The notes under the pieces are model-generated. The model did not search any database. It was not told the origin of the DNA and saw nothing but the letters and a program-made list of their open reading frames with translations. DNA of 64,000 nt from JARRNE01 sp963824085. Its GTDB lineage: Bacteria; Pseudomonadota; Gammaproteobacteria; Chromatiales; Chromatiaceae. Position 1 is the stretch's first letter. The number at the start of each line of letters is the position of its first letter. The translations under genes and the position numbers were made by a program. The stretch is taken from contig CAWGNT010000002.1 in NCBI GenBank assembly GCA_963824085.1, forward strand, positions 1 to 64,000, given 5' to 3'. Positions 16,018-23,771 of this stretch are shown one piece after another.

Positions 16018-16763
16018 AGCTTGTAGCCCCGATGGATGGCGACGATCCCGCCGCTGAAATTGAAATACTGGCAGCGCTCGAAACCCGCCTGCTCCATCAT
16101 TGCTCGTAGGGTTTCCTGATCCGGGTGCATCCGGATGGACTCCGCGAGGTAGCGATAGCTCTCAACGTCGCCGGCGACGAGCCGGCCGAGGGCGGGCAGG
16201 ACCGAGAACGAGTAGAGGTCGTAGGCCTTCTGCAGGGGGCGACTGGTGGGGTGCGAGAACTCGAGGATGACGGCACGTCCGGCAGGGCGAAGGACGCGGA
16301 ACATCTCGTCGAGAGCCCGCTGCTTGTGGGTGACGTTGCGCAGCCCGAAGCCGATGGTCACGCAGTCGAAGTGGTCATCGGGGAAGGGAAGGGCCTCGGC
16401 GTTCAGCTGGGCGTAGTAGACGTTGCCCACCACTCCGGCGTCGACCAGCCGGTCGCGGCCGCGCGTAAGCATGGCGGCATTGATGTCCGTGACTACTACC
16501 TCGCCCGCTGGGCCGACGATGCCCGCAAAGCGTTCGGCGAGATCGCCGGTACCAGAGGCCAAGTCGAGCACCCGCTGACCGCCGTGCAGACCGGCAAGGG
16601 CCACTGCCTGGCGTTTCCACAGCCTGTGGACGCCCAGCGACATCAGGTCGTTCATGAGATCGTAGCGGGAGGCTACGGACTCGAACACCGCCCGCACGTG
16701 CTGCGCCTTCTCGCCAACCGGGACCTGTCTGTAACCGAAGTGGGTGGTCTTGTCGTCCTGCAT
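16014..16763 (-). CDS. ubiE: UbiE, demethylmenaquinone/2-polyprenyl-benzoquinol methyltransferase
   Basis: A 249-residue SAM-dependent C-methyltransferase. It has the N-terminal TTHFGYRQVP segment, the SAM loop LDLASGTGDLAERF at about residue 70, and the family motifs ALPFPDDHFDCVTIGFGLRN and VLEFSHP-like AVILEFSHP. It acts in the ubiquinone pathway (and the menaquinone pathway where present). I use ATG 16763, which has GGGAGG 7 nt upstream; an in-frame ATG five codons earlier lacks a site. A TAGAAT hexamer at 16789-16794 (minus strand) could be its -10 box, without a convincing -35. Confidence 0.97.
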   Translation of the reverse strand: MQDDKTTHFGYRQVPVGEKAQHVRAVFESVASRYDLMNDLMSLGVHRLWKRQAVALAGLHGGQRVLDLASGTGDLAERFAGIVGPAGEVVVTDINAAMLTRGRDRLVDAGVVGNVYYAQLNAEALPFPDDHFDCVTIGFGLRNVTHKQRALDEMFRVLRPAGRAVILEFSHPTSRPLQKAYDLYSFSVLPALGRLVAGDVESYRYLAESIRMHPDQETLRAMMEQAGFERCQYFNFSGGIVAIHRGYKL

Positions 16764-16835
16764 GCTGAGCCCTCCCAAACAGACCGCGATTCTACACTAC
16801 GGGCATCGCCGACGCGTTGGCGCAGCGCGTAACGC

Positions 16836-16918
16836 GCAGGATGTGGTGAACGCAGTAAACCGCATCGATCGAGACACTTATCCGCGATCGATGCGGTTCG
16901 AGCCTTCATCGGATCTAC
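16836..16918. repeat. AGGATGTGGTGA palindrome, copy 1
   Basis: An 83-bp imperfect palindrome. The left arm is GCAGGATGTGGTGAACGC and ACCGCATCGATCG, and the right arm CGATCGATGCGGTTCG and GGATCTAC. The same arms recur at 23629-23700. It sits between ubiE and the DUF971 gene. Confidence 0.75.
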
Positions 16919-16974
16919 AGGGCTATCGAGAAGATCGCCCGGTCCCCCCCTTAGGGGAACGCTGCTCGCCGAGC

Positions 16975-17334
16975 TCACGAAGGCTTGCTGCGCTTCTGTC
17001 CAGCCTTCTCAAGCTCCGCTAGATACTCGGCCCAGTTGATCTCCTGGTGAACACCCAGGTTGTACAGGTATTCCCAGGAGTAAATGCCGGTATTGTGCTC
17101 ATCGTCGAAGTACAGGCAGATGGCGTAGTTACCCACGGGCTCTATCTTGTCGATGTTCACATCTTCCTTGCCAATCTGCAGCACCCGCTGACCCGGGCCG
17201 TGACCCTGGACCTCGGCGGACGGCGAGTAGACCCGCAAGTACTCGCACGGGAAGTTGAAGTGAGAGCCGTCGTCGAAGGTAATCTCCAGCACACGAGACT
17301 GGCGGTGCAGGTTGAGCTCGGTGGGTGTGGGCAT
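16975..17334 (-). CDS. DUF971 (gamma-butyrobetaine hydroxylase-like N-terminal domain) protein
   Basis: A 119-residue stand-alone DUF971 domain, the fold found at the N-terminus of gamma-butyrobetaine hydroxylases. Typical segments are LEITFDDGSHFNFPCEYLR and ICLYFDDEHNTGIYSWEYL. The domain binds metal or [Fe-S] partners in some proteins, for example fused to ApbC/Mrp ATPases, but the role of the free form is not established. In many gammaproteobacteria it lies immediately downstream of hslVU, as here. A repeat element of the MITE family separates it from hslU. Confidence 0.9.
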   Translation of the reverse strand: MPTPTELNLHRQSRVLEITFDDGSHFNFPCEYLRVYSPSAEVQGHGPGQRVLQIGKEDVNIDKIEPVGNYAICLYFDDEHNTGIYSWEYLYNLGVHQEINWAEYLAELEKAGQKRSKPS

Positions 17335-17382
17335 CGTTTTCTCCGGAAGGTGTCCTCGGGTTTGGGCCGAAGGACAGGGCGT

Positions 17383-17551
17383 TATACACGGCTCACATGG
17401 CGTTTTCGGTTTGCCGCCTTAGGGGTGGGGTTGCATCTGTCGGGGGTGTCGGCAGCAGGGAGGCTGTCGTCAACCTTACAGGGATGTATTCACGGCATCC
17501 CCCGACGGGTGGAGCCCGGCCCCTGAAAAAACCACATGGGAAAGGGGTATG
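17383..17551 (-). repeat. MITE-like palindromic element, copy 2
   Basis: A 169-bp element in reverse orientation relative to copy 1. The end TATAC lies at 17383; the far end reads GTATG. The core appears as GGGATGTATTCACGGC on the plus strand and the inner hairpin as GGCAGC/GCTGTC. It lies downstream of hslU and upstream of the DUF971 gene and may also act as a transcript-end structure. Confidence 0.85.
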
Positions 17552-17590
17552 AATTACGATTAATTTGGCGTTGCTGCGTGGTAGCTCGCG

Positions 17591-18928
17591 CTAGAGGATG
17601 TAGCGGGACAGGTCTTCGTCCGCTGCCAGCTCCGAGAGGTTCTGGTCCACATAGGCGTCATTCACGGTTACCGTCACGCGGTCGAGCTCGGTCGCCTTGT
17701 ATGAGATGTCCTCCAACAAGCGCTCCAGGACGGTGTGAAGGCGCCGCGCGCCGATGTTCTCGGTGCGCTCGTTCACCTGCCAGGCGATCTCCGCGATGCG
17801 GCGGATGCCGTCCTCGGTAAACTCGAGGCCCACGCCCTCCGTCGCCAGGAGCGCCTTGTACTGATCCGTGAGGGACGCGTCAGGCTCGGTCAAAATACGC
17901 ACGAAGTCTTCGGTGGTGAGTGCCCGCAGCTCCACCCGGATCGGCAGTCGCCCCTGAAGCTCGGGGATCAGATCCGAGGGCTTGGCCAGGTGAAACGCGC
18001 CCGACGCGATGAAGAGGATGTGGTCGGTGCGTACCATGCCGTACTTGGTCGACACCGTGCTGCCCTCGACCAGCGGCAGGAGGTCGCGCTGAACGCCCTC
18101 GCGCGATACGTCAGCACCTCCGCCGCCGTGCTCGGAGCGCTTGGTGATCTTGTCCAGCTCGTCGAGGAACACGATTCCGTTCTGCTCGGCGTTCGCGACG
18201 GCGCGCAGCTTTAGGTCCTCTTCATTGACTCGCTTGGCGGCCTCCTCGTCCTTGAGCACCTTGATGGCGTCTCGAATCTTGAGCTTGCGCCGTTTGGTCC
18301 GCCCCTGCCCCATGTTCTGAAACAGGCTTTGCAGCTGGCTGGTCATCTCTTCCATCCCGGGCGGGGCCATGATCTCCACCCCGACGGGCGAGGCATTGAC
18401 CTGGACCTCGATCTCCCGCTCGTCGAGCTCGCCCTGGCGGAGTTTCTCGCGAAACTTCTCGCGTGTCGCGGAGGAGGCCCCGCCCGCCTGACTTTCTTCC
18501 TCGAAGCTCGACGGGGGCGGCAGGAGCGCATCCAGGACGCGCTCCTCGGCAGCGGCTGCTGCCTGTCCGGCGTTCTTCGCCATCTCCTGCTCACGGGCCA
18601 TCTTGACGGAGACGTCCACGAGGTCGCGGACGATCGATTCCACGTCGCGCCCGACGTAACCCACCTCGGTGAACTTGGTGGCCTCGATCTTGAGGAAAGG
18701 CGCGTCGGCGAGGCGCGCGAGCCGCCGCGCGATCTCGGTCTTGCCGACCCCGGTGGGACCGATCATGAGGATATTCTTGGGAGTGATCTCTGAGCGCATC
18801 GGCTCTGGGATCTGGGCGCGGCGCCACCGGTTGCGAAGGGCCACAGCGACGGCCCGCTTGGCCTCGTGCTGGCCGATGATGTGCTTGTCGAGCTCGGCGA
18901 CGATTCGTTGGGGGGTGATGTCCGACAT
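17591..18928 (-). CDS. hslU: HslU, ATPase subunit of the HslVU protease
   Basis: A 445-residue AAA+ unfoldase (E. coli HslU has 443). Walker A GPTGVGKT is at residues 57-64, the pore motif region is KFTEVGYVGRDVE, Walker B is IVFLDELDKI at about residue 256, and the C-terminal tail ends DLSRYIL, which docks on HslV. It unfolds substrates for the HslV chamber in the cytosol. The frame remains open upstream, but homology begins at ATG 18928 (MSDITPQRIV). It is separated from hslV by 172 bp, more than usual. Confidence 0.98.
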   Translation of the reverse strand: MSDITPQRIVAELDKHIIGQHEAKRAVAVALRNRWRRAQIPEPMRSEITPKNILMIGPTGVGKTEIARRLARLADAPFLKIEATKFTEVGYVGRDVESIVRDLVDVSVKMAREQEMAKNAGQAAAAAEERVLDALLPPPSSFEEESQAGGASSATREKFREKLRQGELDEREIEVQVNASPVGVEIMAPPGMEEMTSQLQSLFQNMGQGRTKRRKLKIRDAIKVLKDEEAAKRVNEEDLKLRAVANAEQNGIVFLDELDKITKRSEHGGGGADVSREGVQRDLLPLVEGSTVSTKYGMVRTDHILFIASGAFHLAKPSDLIPELQGRLPIRVELRALTTEDFVRILTEPDASLTDQYKALLATEGVGLEFTEDGIRRIAEIAWQVNERTENIGARRLHTVLERLLEDISYKATELDRVTVTVNDAYVDQNLSELAADEDLSRYIL

Positions 18929-19100
18929 GTGACTTGGAATCCAGCTAGAGTCTCTTTTCGCCCGCGGCGCTACCTTTACAACCCAACAACGTGCGGGACG
19001 ATGTGGGTTTTCGCAAGTGCGCTTGCGTTCGGGACCGCGCGGGTTATCTCGCTTCGGAACGCTCCCCCTGGCCAGCGGGAGAAGCCCGCGGCGTTCTGAT

Positions 19101-19649
19101 CTAATCGGCTTCGGCCGCGAGCTCCTCCAGCACCAGGTTGTGATTGGTGTAGATACAGATGTCCGCGGCAATGTGGAGAGCCCGCTCGACGATCTCGCGC
19201 GCGGCGAGCTCCGTGTTCTCGAGCAGAGCGCGCGCCGCCGCCTGCGCGAAGGAGCCGCCCGAGCCGATGGCCATCAAGTCGTACTCCGGCTCGATCACGT
19301 CCCCGGTCCCGGAAATGATGAGGGATGCATGCCCATCGGCGACGCACAAGAGGGCCTCGAGCCGCCGCAGCATGCGGTCGGTGCGCCAGTCCTTGGCGAG
19401 CTCGACGGCGGAGCGGGTGAGGTTCCCCTGGTGCTTCTCGAGCTTACCCTCGAAGCGCTCGAAGAGGGTGAAGGCGTCCGCCGTCGCGCCCGCAAAGCCC
19501 GCCAAGACCCGGTCCTTGTAAAGGCGGCGCACCTTGCGGGCGTTCCCCTTCATTACCGTCTGCCCGAGAGACACCTGCCCGTCTCCGCCGATGACGACCT
19601 GTCCGCCGCGGCGGACAGAGAGGATGGTAGTGCCGCGAAATGTCTCCAT
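19101..19649 (-). CDS. hslV: HslV, peptidase subunit of the HslVU protease
   Basis: A 182-residue proteasome-related threonine peptidase. The catalytic N-terminal threonine should be Thr7 (METFRG then TTILSVRR), so a six-residue propeptide must be removed, in contrast to E. coli HslV where only Met is lost. The GSGGSFAQAAARAL region and the C-terminal part are normal. It forms the double-ring degradation chamber with HslU. Upstream on the minus strand is a fair sigma-70 promoter overlapped by a sigma-32-like CCCCAT box. Confidence 0.97.
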   Translation of the reverse strand: METFRGTTILSVRRGGQVVIGGDGQVSLGQTVMKGNARKVRRLYKDRVLAGFAGATADAFTLFERFEGKLEKHQGNLTRSAVELAKDWRTDRMLRRLEALLCVADGHASLIISGTGDVIEPEYDLMAIGSGGSFAQAAARALLENTELAAREIVERALHIAADICIYTNHNLVLEELAAEAD

Positions 19650-19682
19650 GGGTGCGTGCTCCAGCCCGGATATCGATCCTGC

Positions 19683-19710
19683 ATTCTACGCATGGGGTTT
19701 CGGTGAGCAA
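19683..19710 (-). promoter_or_regulatory. Candidate hslVU promoter
   Basis: On the minus strand TTGCTC (19705-19710) and TAGAAT (19683-19688) are separated by 16 nt, 34 bp before hslV. CCCCAT (19692-19697) resembles the -10 box of heat-shock (sigma-32) promoters, as expected for hslVU, but no good sigma-32 -35 box is seen. Confidence 0.45.
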
Positions 19711-19841
19711 AAACCAGGTGCCCAACACGTCCCGGACCGCCTCTTGTCTCGCCCGCTTCGGTTCCGTTCCTCCTTGCAGGTGCCATCGACCAGGCATAAC
19801 ATCTAAACGTGTGATGCCAGTGGCGCGATAGGCGAAAGAGG

Positions 19842-20078
19842 ATGCACTTCAATATCTATGTGAACGACGATGTAGGTAAGCGCTTGAGCGAGTTGGCTCG
19901 GCAGTCGGGCAAGACCCGCAACGCTGTGATCCGCGAGGCGATCGAGCTCTGGATCGTTCGTAACCGGTGTTCCGGTTGGCCAGCGGCAGTGCTCGAATTC
20001 GAGGGTGTGCCGGACGCTCCGTATTTCGAGGCCTACCGTGACGAGCTGGGCCAGCCCTCCGTTGACCCGCTGTCGTGA
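19842..20078 (+). CDS. vapB: Ribbon-helix-helix antitoxin (CopG/VapB-like)
   Basis: A 78-residue protein with an N-terminal ribbon-helix-helix DNA-binding domain: strand FNIYVNDDVGKRLSELA, helices SGKTRNAVIREAIELWI. Its C-terminal tail is suited to wrapping a PIN toxin. It would neutralise the VapC-like toxin encoded next and repress the pair. Its stop overlaps the toxin's GTG start by 4 bp (GTGA), the usual coupling in such modules. Confidence 0.85.
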   Translation: MHFNIYVNDDVGKRLSELARQSGKTRNAVIREAIELWIVRNRCSGWPAAVLEFEGVPDAPYFEAYRDELGQPSVDPLS

Positions 20079-20476
20079 TTTACCTGCTCGACACTTGCAT
20101 CCTAAGCTTGTTCGCGCGAGGCAACCCGGCTGTGCTCGGGCACATCAAGGCCAGCAATCCCGATGACATCGCCGTGTCGAGTGTCACCCTGATGGAGATC
20201 GAATATGGCCTTGCCCTGAATCCGGGCCGCGCTCAGAAGCTGAGGCCGATCCTGGACGCGTTTTTCTCATCGGTCCACCTCCTCACTTACGCGCGCGAAG
20301 ACGCGAAAGCAACCGCTGCCGTGCGAGCCACACTGCGCGCCACCGGGACCCCCATCGGCCCTTACGACATTATGCTCGCAGGCTGTGGCTTGGCGCGGGG
20401 GCTGACCTTCGTCACCGCAAATACGCGCGAGTTTTCTCGAGTAAGCGGTCTGGCTCTGGAGGATTGGTCCAGCTGA
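20075..20476 (+). CDS. vapC: VapC-like PIN-domain ribonuclease toxin
   Basis: A 133-residue PIN domain of the VapC/FitB group. The conserved acids are Asp6 (YLLDTCILS), Glu43 (LMEIEYG), Asp98 (GPYDIMLAG) and the TANTREFSRV region. VapC toxins cleave tRNA or rRNA and halt translation. It is co-transcribed with the antitoxin gene by a 4-bp overlap. The module sits between hslV and xerC on the opposite strand to both, so it looks like an insertion into a housekeeping neighbourhood. Confidence 0.9.
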   Translation: MIYLLDTCILSLFARGNPAVLGHIKASNPDDIAVSSVTLMEIEYGLALNPGRAQKLRPILDAFFSSVHLLTYAREDAKATAAVRATLRATGTPIGPYDIMLAGCGLARGLTFVTANTREFSRVSGLALEDWSS

Positions 20477-20517
20477 TGCGTCCGACCAGCTCTCCCGGTC
20501 CGTTCCGCCGGCCTACG

Positions 20518-21423
20518 TCACGATTTCTTTTTCGCCCGCGGATGGGTCTTGTCATAGACCTGGGCGAGGTGCTGGAAATCCAGGTGCGTATAGATCTGGG
20601 TGGTGGAGATGTCTGAGTGGCCAAGCAGCTCCTGAACGGCACGAAGGTCCCCCGAGGACTCCAGGAGGTGGCTCGCGAAGGAGTGTCGCAGCAGATGGGG
20701 GTGGATGCTGCGGTTGGCGCCCTGCTTTGAGGCCCAGTGTTGTAGGCGCTGCTGCACGGTCCTGGGGTGGATGCGGATGCCGCGGCTGCTGACAAAGAGG
20801 GCGCGCTCCTCCGCCGTCGCGTAGCCCCCTCGAACCTCCAGCCAGCGGCGTATGGCCTCCAAAGCCTTTGCGCCGACGGGCACGCGACGAGTCTTGGCCC
20901 CCTTGCCGATGACCTCCAGGGTGGCGTCCTGCACGTCGATGTCGCCCAGGTTCACCGAGACGAGCTCCGCGAGCCGCAGCCCGGAGGAGTAGAAGAGCTC
21001 GATCATGGCCGTATCTCGCAAGGTGAGCGGGTCATCGGCGGGACGGTTCAGCAGGGCGCTTAGGTGATCCGCGTCCAGCGTGGCGGGCAGCCTGCGGGCG
21101 GCCTTCGGTGCACGCACACCCTGGGCGGGGTTGTGGCCGATTACGCCCTCCCGGATCAGATAACGGTAGAGGCTGCGCAGCGCGGAGAGCTCCCGCTGGA
21201 GCGTCTTGCCGGACACCCCTCTACGGTGGCGCCAGGCGACGTACTGGCGCACGGTCGGCTGGTCCAGCTGGACCCACGACCTAATGCCGCCGCCCTCCAG
21301 CCAATCGCGGATACGTGCCAGGTCGCGCTGATAGCTGGCGAGCGTGAGGACCGAAAGGCGCCGCTCATGGGCTAGGTGGTGGAGAAATGCCTCCAGCAGC
21401 TCGCTGGCCGTGGACTCAGGCAT
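20518..21423 (-). CDS. xerC: XerC site-specific tyrosine recombinase
   Basis: A 301-residue tyrosine recombinase (E. coli XerC has 298). It has an N-terminal SAM-like DNA-binding domain (about residues 5-90) and a catalytic domain with Arg in SSGLRLAELV, HLLRHSFASHLL, the His in LGHSDISTTQIY, and the nucleophile Tyr in IYTHLD. With XerD it resolves chromosome dimers at dif. ATG 21423 overlaps the end of the DUF484 gene by 8 bp, the conserved dapF-DUF484-xerC order, and matches the family N-terminus, although the frame is open further upstream. Confidence 0.97.
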   Translation of the reverse strand: MPESTASELLEAFLHHLAHERRLSVLTLASYQRDLARIRDWLEGGGIRSWVQLDQPTVRQYVAWRHRRGVSGKTLQRELSALRSLYRYLIREGVIGHNPAQGVRAPKAARRLPATLDADHLSALLNRPADDPLTLRDTAMIELFYSSGLRLAELVSVNLGDIDVQDATLEVIGKGAKTRRVPVGAKALEAIRRWLEVRGGYATAEERALFVSSRGIRIHPRTVQQRLQHWASKQGANRSIHPHLLRHSFASHLLESSGDLRAVQELLGHSDISTTQIYTHLDFQHLAQVYDKTHPRAKKKS

Positions 21424-22105
21424 CACCCTCGCCGAGGGCCTCGAGCTTCTGGCTGACGATCTCGCCCAGGCGGTCGAGGAGATCCGTTCCCATCTCGGGG
21501 CGGAAACGCTCGGCATCCGCGCTGCCGATGGCAAGCACCCCCGAGGTGCCGTTTGCGCGAATCGGAATGAGCGTGGCGGACTGGACGGCTTCCCCTTGTA
21601 TGCCGAAAAGGATGGCGTTTCGCTCCGCGTCCAGCGGGCCGCACAGGGCGTGCTTGCGGCCCAGGAATTCACGGAAGGCGGCGACCATCGGGTCCGTTTC
21701 AGCGTCGTCCTCCGTCACCTGGAACAGCTTGAGGGTTACGGCTTCGGCCTTGAATTCCTTGCGCAGGGCGTCGCCAAGAACGCCCGATACTTGGTCCAGG
21801 TTGGTCGCTTTGATGAGCTGGAGGACCAGCCCATGCAGTCGGCTGGAGAGGCTCTCGTATTCCCGCGCCCGGGCGATTAGGTGCGCGAGACGCCGCCGCT
21901 CGGTCTCGAGCTGGGTTCGCAGCACGGAGACCTGGTGCTCGATGAGGGAGATGGCGCTGCCGGCGCCGTGCGGGACGCGCAGACGCGCGACCAGGTCTGG
22001 ATGCTGCTCGAAGAACTCCGGATGGGACTCCAGATAGGCGACGACCGGCTCCCCCCCAATCGCATCCTCAGGGTTGGGCTTTTCTTCCGCCTGTTGCGTG
22101 CTCAT
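21416..22105 (-). CDS. DUF484 family protein
   Basis: A 229-residue DUF484 protein. The N-terminal segment VVAYLESHPEFFEQHPDLV is the family hallmark. A coiled segment with arginines follows (about residues 60-90), then a GAF-like C-terminal domain (LIPIRANGTSGVLAIGSADAERF). Its function is not established. It lies between dapF and xerC in many gammaproteobacteria. Its start overlaps the dapF stop (ATGA at 22102-22105). Confidence 0.93.
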   Translation of the reverse strand: MSTQQAEEKPNPEDAIGGEPVVAYLESHPEFFEQHPDLVARLRVPHGAGSAISLIEHQVSVLRTQLETERRRLAHLIARAREYESLSSRLHGLVLQLIKATNLDQVSGVLGDALRKEFKAEAVTLKLFQVTEDDAETDPMVAAFREFLGRKHALCGPLDAERNAILFGIQGEAVQSATLIPIRANGTSGVLAIGSADAERFRPEMGTDLLDRLGEIVSQKLEALGEGDA

Positions 22106-22932
22106 AGCTCGATTTCCCCATCGAAGACGGTCACTGCGGGGCCCGTCATCCAAACGGGTCCGGGCTCGCCGCGCCACTCTATCATAAGATCCCCGCCCGG
22201 CAGATTGACCCAGACCCGGTCCGAGAGCAGTCCCCAACGTTTACCCACCACCACTGCGGCGCACGCACCGGTTCCGCAGGCCAAGGTCTCGCCGGCCCCG
22301 CGTTCGTAGACCCTCAAGCGAATGCGATTCCGATCGAGCACTTGCATGAAGCCTGCGTTCACCCGCTGGGGAAAGCGTGTGTGGTGCTCGATCATCGTGC
22401 CCAGAGCCGTCACGGGCGCCGATTCAACGTCGTCCACCAGCAGCACCGCGTGGGGATTACCCATCGATACCGCGCCGATGTTGAGCTGCCGGCCGTCGAC
22501 GTCCAGCTCGTAGCGATCTGCGGCCGCATCCGCAACAAAGGGGATTCTTGTCGGCTCGAAGGTCGGCGCGCCCATGTTCACCCGCACCTGGCCATTCGGC
22601 TCCACGTAGAGGCGGATCGCTCCGCCCTTGGTACCTACGGGAATGTCGGTCTTGTCGGTGAGGCCTTGTTCCCGCACGAACAGAGCGAAGCATCGGGCAC
22701 CGTTGCCGCATTGCTCGACCTCGGAGCCGTCGGCGTTGAAGATGCGGTAATAGAAGTCCGTGTCCGAGTCGTGGGGAGGCTCCACCAAGAGGATCTGGTC
22801 GCAGCCGATACCGAAACGGCGATCGGCGAGTGCCCGGCATTGCTCCGACGTTACCTGCAGGTGCTGGCGGACCGCATCGAAGACGACGAAATCATTTCCC
22901 AGTCCATGCATCTTGGTGAAGCGGAGCTTCAT
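22102..22932 (-). CDS. dapF: Diaminopimelate epimerase
   Basis: A 276-residue DapF that interconverts LL- and meso-diaminopimelate for lysine and peptidoglycan synthesis in the cytosol. The two catalytic cysteines are in EQCGNGARC (about residue 73) and LACGTGACAA (about residue 218), and the N-terminus is KMHGLGNDFVVFD. Length and motifs are normal. It leads the dapF-DUF484-xerC operon. lysA, often directly upstream, is not present; archease lies there instead after a 186-bp gap. Confidence 0.98.
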   Translation of the reverse strand: MKLRFTKMHGLGNDFVVFDAVRQHLQVTSEQCRALADRRFGIGCDQILLVEPPHDSDTDFYYRIFNADGSEVEQCGNGARCFALFVREQGLTDKTDIPVGTKGGAIRLYVEPNGQVRVNMGAPTFEPTRIPFVADAAADRYELDVDGRQLNIGAVSMGNPHAVLLVDDVESAPVTALGTMIEHHTRFPQRVNAGFMQVLDRNRIRLRVYERGAGETLACGTGACAAVVVGKRWGLLSDRVWVNLPGGDLMIEWRGEPGPVWMTGPAVTVFDGEIEL

Positions 22933-22995
22933 TGCCAGCCTCTAGACACCGTTACACACAGCCCTCGTGCCCAAGCACCGCGTCCCCCCCCGGAG

Positions 22996-23018
22996 GCGCC
23001 CAAGCGGAGCTTGGGCAC
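22996..23018. repeat. CCCAAGC hairpin, copy 1
   Basis: A perfect short hairpin, GTGCCCAAGC-type arms (here GCGCCCAAGC / GCTTGGGCAC) with a GGA loop. An additional CGTGCCCAAGC half-copy occurs at 22966-22976. It is related to hairpins at 32687 and 35448. Confidence 0.7.
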
Positions 23019-23118
23019 CAGGATGATCGGGAGCAGGGCTGGGCGCCAGGATCAGTAGACCTGCGCCGCTGCGAACACGAGCCATTGCCGCCCGCACTCC
23101 CGCCTGTCGAGGGCCGCG

Positions 23119-23565
23119 CTACACATCCACCACGCATCTGGCAGTCCAGGTGCCATCATCGTCCTGCATCACAAGGAGCTGGGTGTAGGTCGCTCCCTTC
23201 ACCTCGACGGCCGGCCGATGGCGCACGATATCGACGGGCTCGCCCCAGGCCGTGCCCTGCAGACGCCCGTCCTCGATGGCAACGGCGAAGCGACCGAACA
23301 GCATGCGGCGGGTGGCCATCTCGTAGATCAGGGCATTGAGCCAGTCGGCCAGAAGTAGCTCCAGGTCGGGAGCCTCGCACGCGACCGCGGCCGCTTCCCG
23401 CGCCCGTACCTCGGCGGGGTCTGTGATGACCGCGGTTAGGGCCAGGGCCGCCTCTTCGAACGCGGCGGCCGGTGTCGGCCCCCGGCCCTCGACCCCGATA
23501 TCCGCACCGTGCGCGAAGTGATCCCAGCCTGCGCCCTCCAGGTGCTCTCGGGCGGAAGTCGGCAT
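23119..23565 (-). CDS. Archease
   Basis: A 148-residue archease. It has the segment FAHGADIGVEGRGPTPAAAFEEAALAL at the N-terminal side, LLADWLNALIYEM in the middle and the conserved acidic end ARCVVDV; Asp and Glu residues of the metal-binding acidic site are present. Archease activates the tRNA/RNA ligase RtcB by promoting its guanylylation, and in bacteria it is usually encoded beside rtcB. No rtcB is visible in this window. It lies alone between the dapF operon and hemD. Confidence 0.92.
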   Translation of the reverse strand: MPTSAREHLEGAGWDHFAHGADIGVEGRGPTPAAAFEEAALALTAVITDPAEVRAREAAAVACEAPDLELLLADWLNALIYEMATRRMLFGRFAVAIEDGRLQGTAWGEPVDIVRHRPAVEVKGATYTQLLVMQDDDGTWTARCVVDV

Positions 23566-23628
23566 TCTCCTTCCCTCATCGTGGTGCCCGGTGGTGCGTA
23601 ATCCGCCTCGATACGCTGGCTCGTAGCT

Positions 23629-23700
23629 CGTAGGATGTGGTGAGCGAAGCGAACCGCATCTTTCGCGATTGATGCGGCTCGTACCTCACCGCGTCCTACG
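23629..23700. repeat. AGGATGTGGTGA palindrome, copy 2
   Basis: A 72-bp imperfect palindrome. The left arm is CGTAGGATGTGGTGAGCG with GAACCGCATC, and the right arm GATGCGGCTCGTACC with GCGTCCTACG. It shares both arms with 16836-16918. It lies in the 206-bp gap between hemD and archease. Confidence 0.8.
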
Positions 23701-23771
23701 ATCCCGGATGCTTGCCTCGCAGATCGGGCTCGAGTCGGGAGCCACAGGGTCCGGCGGCGCATCATGGCACG

